NCBI GenBank assembly: GCA_934130215.1
Contig: CAKOXR010000032.1
Coordinates: forward strand, 1 to 10,092
Source: an uncultured Bacilli bacterium
Lineage (GTDB): Bacteria > Bacillota_I > Bacilli_A > RF39 > UBA660
Direction of reading: 5' to 3'
DNA length: 10,092 bases
Program-made: the position numbers and the translations under genes
The notes under the pieces: model-generated
What the model was told of the DNA's origin: nothing
Databases searched by the model: none
Seen by the model: only the letters and a program-made list of their open reading frames with translations
Shown: in pieces, positions 5,430 through 10,092 of the stretch
How the letters are laid out: every line of letters starts with the position of its first letter
How positions within the stretch are numbered: position 1 is the stretch's first letter

Positions 5430-7631
5430 TTAAAATAATTCGATAATTAAATCTTTTAAAGCCGTTTTTCTATCAGTACTATAATTAGAAGAAAGTGCAA
5501 TTTTAAATGCTTCTACTTCACCTAGTAAAATTAATTTTTTCTTAGTTCTTGTAACACCTGTATAAATTAGTTTTCTATATAACATTCTATGATAAGATTT
5601 TGATAATGGTATTATTACAAAATCAAATTCTCCACCTTGTGATTTATGTATTGATATAGCATATCCATGTTTTATTTTTATTAAATCTTTTGGTAAATAT
5701 TTTACTATAATACCATCATAATCTACATATATTTCTGGTTTTGAAGATGCACTTTCAGATGGCAATATTATATTTGATATAATACCAATATCACCATTAA
5801 ATACATTTTCTTCAGGCATATTTACTAATTGTAAAATTTTATCATTTACACGATATGTTATATTTGATATAGTTATTTCTTTTGTTGTTTTTGATTTTGG
5901 ATTAAAAATATCTTGTAATGTTTTATTTAAATTATCAATTCCATTTTCTCCTTTATAAAGTGGAGCCATTATTTGAACTTTTTTATAATCATAACCATGT
6001 TTTATTAGATCATTACATATATTTATAATAGAACTTCTTATTAAATTTGAAGGACATTTTAAAAATCTATAATCATTATAATCTTTAAAAGTGTTTTCTG
6101 ATATTTTATTTTCTTTTATTTCTTGAGCTAGTAAATTTATATAAGAGTTTTTATCTTGTCTATAAAGAAGCTCTAATTTGATTGTTTTTATTTTGTTACT
6201 TTCAATTAAATCTTTTAAAATTAAACCTGGACCAACTGATGGTAATTGATAATAATCTCCAACTAGTACTAACTTTATATTATCAGTTAATCCTTTAAGT
6301 AAACTACTAAATAAATTAATATCAATCATACTTGATTCATCAATAATTATTAATTTATTTTTTGCTTTATTTTTTTCACATATACCAAATGTATTATTTT
6401 CTTTATTCCATTTTAAAAATCTATGAATTGTTGATGCTGGATAAAGTGTTATTTCATTTAATCTTTTACTTGCTCTACCAGTTGGTGCTAGTAATTGTAT
6501 ATCATGGATTAACTCATCATATGATAATTTATTTAATCTTTTATATAATGTTACAATTGCTTTTATGATTGTTGATTTTCCTGTTCCTGGTCCACCTGTT
6601 ATAATTACTATATTTTCATTTATTGCGGTTTTTATTGCTTCCTTTTGTAATTCATTATATTTTATATTGCTTTCAATTTCTAAATATTTAATTTCATTAT
6701 CTAAATTTTTGAAATTATTTTTTTTATTGTTTGATATTTTTTTTAGTTTTCGAGCAATATTTTCTTCGTTAATATACATATCTTTTAGATAGTATTTATT
6801 ATCTACTATTTCTATATAATTTTCATTTTCAAGTTCATTAAATACTTGTTTAAATATATTAATATCTAGATCTATTTTTAAATAAGAAAAAACACTTTCA
6901 ATTATTTCATCTTCATCTAAATATGTATCACCATTATTATAGATTAAATTATTCATCATATAATATGTACATGCTTTAATTCTTCTTATATCGTATGGAT
7001 TAATATTTAGTTTATCTTTTAAATAATCTACTTTAGGAAATGTTATTTCAGAATTTATAATATCATAAATATTGTGTTCAATTACTGATATTACAGTTTG
7101 TTTATATTTATTATATATAAATAGTGCATCTTTCATATTAAAGCCTAAATCACAAAGATATATTATATCTTTATGAGAAGTTGTTTCTTTTTTTAATGTT
7201 TCATATATTGAATCAGCTTTTATTTTTGATAATTTTGGTACTTCATATAATACTTCTTTATTATTTAATATTTTATTTATAGCATCTATTCCTAGATAGT
7301 TTACAATTGAAGTTGCTGTTTTTTCTCCGATTCCTGTAAACATTTCCCCTGATAAAAATGTTATTATTCCTTCTTTATCATTTGGCATTATTTGTTCATA
7401 TTTTTGAACATTGTATTGAATTCCATATTTTGGATGTATTGATAGATTACCATATAATAAATAATTTTCATCTTCTTTTAGGTCATAATATCCAGTTATT
7501 GTAATTGTTTTACCGAGATATTCTTCTAATTCTTGATCGTTTGTTTCTTTTATTTTAAATAATGATATTTTATATCCTTGATCAGAGTTATAAAATGTTT
7601 TTTTAAATATTCCTTTTATATAATTATCCAT
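5430..7631 (-). CDS. recD2: RecD2-type ATP-dependent DNA helicase
   Basis: 733 aa, the usual RecD2 (RecD-like) size. The N-terminal region carries an OB-like part and helix-hairpin-helix segments (MFTGIGEKTA near 97-106). The SF1B core follows: Walker A GGPGTGKST (346-354), Walker B IIIDESSM (428-435), motif III VGDYYQLPS (457-465), SIHKSQGGEFD (660-670) and YTGVTRTK (690-697). RecD2 unwinds DNA 5' to 3' in replication-fork and recombinational repair without RecB and RecC. The start is ATG 7629-7631 (MDNYIKGIFKK), which overlaps the mtaB stop by 8 bp and has GGTGA upstream; a TTG start at 7667 would add 12 unlikely residues. No terminator is seen directly after the gene, so readthrough into the 36-aa ORF is likely. 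Confidence 0.94.
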   Translation of the reverse strand: MDNYIKGIFKKTFYNSDQGYKISLFKIKETNDQELEEYLGKTITITGYYDLKEDENYLLYGNLSIHPKYGIQYNVQKYEQIMPNDKEGIITFLSGEMFTGIGEKTATSIVNYLGIDAINKILNNKEVLYEVPKLSKIKADSIYETLKKETTSHKDIIYLCDLGFNMKDALFIYNKYKQTVISVIEHNIYDIINSEITFPKVDYLKDKLNINPYDIRRIKACTYYMMNNLIYNNGDTYLDEDEIIESVFSYLKIDLDINIFKQVFNELENENYIEIVDNKYYLKDMYINEENIARKLKKISNNKKNNFKNLDNEIKYLEIESNIKYNELQKEAIKTAINENIVIITGGPGTGKSTIIKAIVTLYKRLNKLSYDELIHDIQLLAPTGRASKRLNEITLYPASTIHRFLKWNKENNTFGICEKNKAKNKLIIIDESSMIDINLFSSLLKGLTDNIKLVLVGDYYQLPSVGPGLILKDLIESNKIKTIKLELLYRQDKNSYINLLAQEIKENKISENTFKDYNDYRFLKCPSNLIRSSIINICNDLIKHGYDYKKVQIMAPLYKGENGIDNLNKTLQDIFNPKSKTTKEITISNITYRVNDKILQLVNMPEENVFNGDIGIISNIILPSESASSKPEIYVDYDGIIVKYLPKDLIKIKHGYAISIHKSQGGEFDFVIIPLSKSYHRMLYRKLIYTGVTRTKKKLILLGEVEAFKIALSSNYSTDRKTALKDLIIELF

Positions 7632-8886
7632 TACTTTCACCAATACAATATGGATATTTAATCTCAATTATTTTTGTTTTTATTATTTTGTTTAAATTAT
7701 TTTTATTTCCTTTACATTTTACTAGTATATAATCTCCTGTATGTCCGATTAAATAATTATCTTTATATACTTCTGGTAAGAAATAAACTTCTTTATTTAA
7801 GTGTTTGTTTAAAAAATTGATTTCTAATTCTTTTGATACTTGTAATAATTCGTGTACTCTTTCTTTTTTTATATTATTATTTATATCTTCTAGTTCAAAA
7901 GCTTTTGTTCCTTCTCTTTTAGAGTATGGAAAAACATGTATTTTACCAAACTTTAGTTTTTTTATATTTTTTATTGTTTCTTTAAAGTTTTCTTCTGTTT
8001 CAGTTGGATACCCTACTATTACATCTGTTGTTATGTTCATGTTTGGTCTTATTTTTTTAATTTCATTAATTTTATTAATATAATATTTTATATCATATTT
8101 TCTATTCATATCTTTTAATACAGAATCACATCCTGTTTGTAATGGAATATGTAGATGGTCAACTATTTTATTGTTTGTTTTTAATTGATTTAAAAAATCT
8201 TGATCAAGTTCTGTTATTTCAATTGATGATATTCTGATTCTTTCTACTTCTTTTATTTGACTTATTAAATATAGTAAATATGATAATCTTGATCCTTCAT
8301 AGTTATAGTGTCCTGTGTGTATTCCTGTGAGTACTATTTCTTTATGTCCTTTGTTTACTAAATTTTTTATTTCTTCTAATATATTTGATATACTTCTGGA
8401 TCTTACTTTTCCTCTTGTATATGGTATTATACAGTATGAACAAAAGTTTTCACAGCCGTCCTCAATTTTTACAAATGCTCTTGTTTGGTTAAAGTTTTCA
8501 AGGTTCATGTTTTCAAATTCAATATTATTTAAATCTTTTATATCAATTATTTGTGTTTTTGTTTTATTGTATTTTTCTATATATTCATCTATTTTACTTT
8601 TTCCATTATTTCCGAGTATTATATTAACATTTGGGATATCTTTTACAAGGTCTGATTTTACCTGTGTCATACATCCTACTACAATTAGATTTTTGTTTTT
8701 ATATCTTCTTATCATTTTTAATGATTTATGGAGTGCGACATCTGTTACACAGCATGTATTTATTATTATAATTTCTGCTTCATCAGGGTTTGTTTCTTGA
8801 TATCCTTTTCTTTTTAGTATTTCACTCATCATATTTGATTCATATGTGTTTACTTTACATCCTAGGTTACATATATTAAATTTCAT
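7624..8886 (-). CDS. mtaB: tRNA t6A37 methylthiotransferase MtaB
   Basis: 420 aa. The N-terminal UPF0004 domain binds one 4Fe-4S cluster through C10 (NLGCKVN), C45 (NTC) and C72 (VGC). The radical SAM domain has C145-x3-C149-x2-C152 in EDGCENFCSYCIIPYTRG. A C-terminal TRAM domain (about 363-413) should bind tRNA. The LGCKVNTYES signature separates MtaB from MiaB and RimO. It adds a methylthio group to t6A at position 37 of ANN-decoding tRNAs, using SAM twice. The ATG at 8884-8886 has AGGAGG about 7 bases upstream. It is the first gene of a coupled pair with recD2. Confidence 0.94.
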   Translation of the reverse strand: MKFNICNLGCKVNTYESNMMSEILKRKGYQETNPDEAEIIIINTCCVTDVALHKSLKMIRRYKNKNLIVVGCMTQVKSDLVKDIPNVNIILGNNGKSKIDEYIEKYNKTKTQIIDIKDLNNIEFENMNLENFNQTRAFVKIEDGCENFCSYCIIPYTRGKVRSRSISNILEEIKNLVNKGHKEIVLTGIHTGHYNYEGSRLSYLLYLISQIKEVERIRISSIEITELDQDFLNQLKTNNKIVDHLHIPLQTGCDSVLKDMNRKYDIKYYINKINEIKKIRPNMNITTDVIVGYPTETEENFKETIKNIKKLKFGKIHVFPYSKREGTKAFELEDINNNIKKERVHELLQVSKELEINFLNKHLNKEVYFLPEVYKDNYLIGHTGDYILVKCKGNKNNLNKIIKTKIIEIKYPYCIGESNG

Positions 8887-8910
8887 GGGTTACCTCCTAA
8901 TACTTATAAT

Positions 8911-8921
8911 AGTATAGCACA
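8911..8921 (-). promoter_or_regulatory. mtaB promoter (extended -10)
   Basis: On the minus strand TGTGC then TATACT (8911-8916), a TGn extended -10; the -35 is weak. The TGTGCTA core is also found in the repeated promoter at 42-52 and 1185-1195. The predicted leader is about 20 nt. Confidence 0.5.
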
Positions 8922-8959
8922 AATAAAGATATATTTATAGGTTAATATTTGTTTAATTT

Positions 8960-8983
8960 AAAAAATCAAGATTTCTCTTGATT
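8960..8983 (-). terminator. Terminator of the BspA-like gene
   Basis: On the minus strand AATCAAGA (8976-8983), loop GAAA, TCTTGATT (8964-8971), then UUUU. An 8-bp stem with a GNRA tetraloop, starting 15 bp after the stop codon. Confidence 0.85.
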
Positions 8984-8998
8984 AATTAGATTATATTA

Positions 8999-10092
8999 TT
9001 ATAATTGAATACCTTTTATGACATTACTGTTTGATGATTTAGTTGCAATCATGTTATCTACTAAGGCACTAGCATCAGCTATATAATTAACTGTTATTTG
9101 AGATCCTGATTCAGTTGCAGCTTGACGAAACATTAAAGTATAGTCACTAACATTAGCATTCATTATATTGATTGTTGTAGTAAGTTTTGAAGAATTATAA
9201 AACATTTGTGGCATACTTGTTACTTTTGCTGTATTAAAACTACTTAAGTCTAAACTTGTTAAGGATAATAAATATTGAAACATTAGAGACATATCTGTTA
9301 CATTTGATGTATTAAAACTACTTAAATCTAAATTTGTTAAAGATGAACAACTTGAAAACATACTATACATACTTGTTACATTTGCGGTATTAAAACTACT
9401 TAAATCTAAACTTGTTAAGGATGAACATTCACGAAACATACAAAACATATCTATTACATTTGCCGTATTAAAATTACTTAAGTCTAAACTTGTTAAGGAT
9501 GAACATCCATCAAACATACACTTCATATTTGTTACATCTATTGTATTAAAACTAATTAAATTTAAATTTGTTAAAGATGAACAACTTGAAAACATACTCC
9601 TCATACTTGTTACATTTGCGGTATTAAAACTAGATAAATCTAAATTTGTTAAGGATGAACATATTTTAAACATACTACTCGTATTTGTTACATTTGAGGT
9701 ATTAAAACTACTTAAATCTAAACTTGTTAAGGATGAACACAATTGAAACATATATGACATATTTGTTACACTTGCTGTATTAAAACTACTTAAGTCTAAA
9801 CTTGTTAAGGATCTACAACTCATAAACATAGAGGACATATTTGTTACATTTGCTGTATTAAAATTATTATTAAAATTTATAGACATTAAATTTGATATAT
9901 ATTTATAATTTTCATTTTTATAAAATGAAAATATATAATAACAACCTGATGGTGCGAATATTGGTGCTTCACTTACTATATATAAATTATATAATGATTT
10001 TGTATTATCAGTACTATCCTTTAATCCTGTATCAACTAAATAACCATATACTTTCTTATTTTGAGTTTGACTTTCAGATATATCCCAACATA
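8999..10092 (-). CDS. BspA-like DUF285 surface protein (C-terminal part)
   Basis: The open frame runs off the right edge; 363 residues are visible, and the Met at 9884-9886 is internal. The frame upstream of it encodes WDISESQTQ, LYNLYIVSEAP and SGCYYIFSFYKN, the region that usually precedes the repeats in such proteins. Nine 26-residue DUF285 units follow (consensus DLSSFNTANVTNMSSMF), then a degenerate tenth, then a tail ending SNSNVIKGIQL. No LPXTG motif or C-terminal membrane helix is present, so any anchor must be N-terminal and outside the window. BspA-type leucine-rich repeats are surface adhesion or protein-binding modules; the ligand is unknown. It is separated from mtaB by its own terminator. 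Confidence 0.9.
   Translation of the reverse strand, partial: CWDISESQTQNKKVYGYLVDTGLKDSTDNTKSLYNLYIVSEAPIFAPSGCYYIFSFYKNENYKYISNLMSINFNNNFNTANVTNMSSMFMSCRSLTSLDLSSFNTASVTNMSYMFQLCSSLTSLDLSSFNTSNVTNTSSMFKICSSLTNLDLSSFNTANVTSMRSMFSSCSSLTNLNLISFNTIDVTNMKCMFDGCSSLTSLDLSNFNTANVIDMFCMFRECSSLTSLDLSSFNTANVTSMYSMFSSCSSLTNLDLSSFNTSNVTDMSLMFQYLLSLTSLDLSSFNTAKVTSMPQMFYNSSKLTTTINIMNANVSDYTLMFRQAATESGSQITVNYIADASALVDNMIATKSSNSNVIKGIQL
9173..9874 (-). repeat. Nine in-frame 78-bp repeats
   Basis: The marker GTATTAAAA recurs at 9231, 9309, 9387, 9465, 9543, 9621, 9699, 9777 and 9855, exactly 78 bp apart, encoding the 26-aa DUF285 unit. Units four (9563-9640) and seven (9329-9406), 234 bp or three units apart, are much closer to each other than to their neighbours, which shows block duplication or conversion. 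Such an array is prone to copy-number change. Confidence 0.95.

Noticed and set aside
5440..5452. Spo0A-box-like TATCGAA on the minus strand upstream of the 36-aa ORF
   Set aside because: A 6-of-7 match, but it is formed by the codons for the last Ile-Glu residues of recD2, so one occurrence is weak evidence.
1..10092. Alternative genetic code with TGA as tryptophan
   Set aside because: All main genes are complete with TGG tryptophans and TAA or TAG stops; no in-frame TGA is needed to extend any of them.

Overview
The window is very AT-rich and reads with the standard bacterial code: tryptophan is TGG and every assigned stop is TAA or TAG. The spoIIGA-sigE pair points to an endospore-forming Bacillota. 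Together with very low GC and a DUF285/BspA-type repeat protein, this suggests an uncultured gut-type Bacilli or Clostridia lineage. That lineage placement is inference. No rRNA, tRNA, CRISPR array, insertion sequence or phage gene was recognised.

Left part (1-3100) is an accessory region on the minus strand. In transcription order it holds a GNAT acetyltransferase, an AAA_14/DUF4143 ATPase with an inverted repeat interleaved with its promoter, a small charged ORF and a Nudix hydrolase. A 77-bp element carrying a promoter occurs identically at 1-77 and 1144-1220. The left copy is preceded by the decayed, stop-containing 3' end of a second ATPase gene. The stretch therefore looks like a partial tandem duplication of [ATPase tail + promoter + cargo].

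Centre (3280-5380) is the sporulation region. A four-helix membrane protein of the TIGR04086/DUF3792 type (plus strand) converges on sigE; the two stop codons overlap inside one shared bidirectional terminator. spoIIGA lies just upstream of sigE and overlaps it by 7 bp. SpoIIGA is the membrane aspartic protease that matures pro-sigma-E, so protease and substrate are translated together. The spoIIGA leader has a strong hairpin coinciding with a 10-codon ORF. A 36-aa membrane-type small protein lies just upstream, and both are preceded by similar TATAAT plus TGTAC/GTAC palindrome elements.

Right-centre (5430-8920) holds mtaB (tRNA ct6A37/t6A37 methylthiotransferase) and recD2 (helicase) as an 8-bp overlapping housekeeping operon driven from an extended -10 promoter.

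Right end (8999-10092) is the C-terminal 363 residues of a BspA-like surface protein. It has nine exact 26-residue (78-bp) DUF285 repeats, a hairpin terminator after the gene, and an N-terminus beyond the window.
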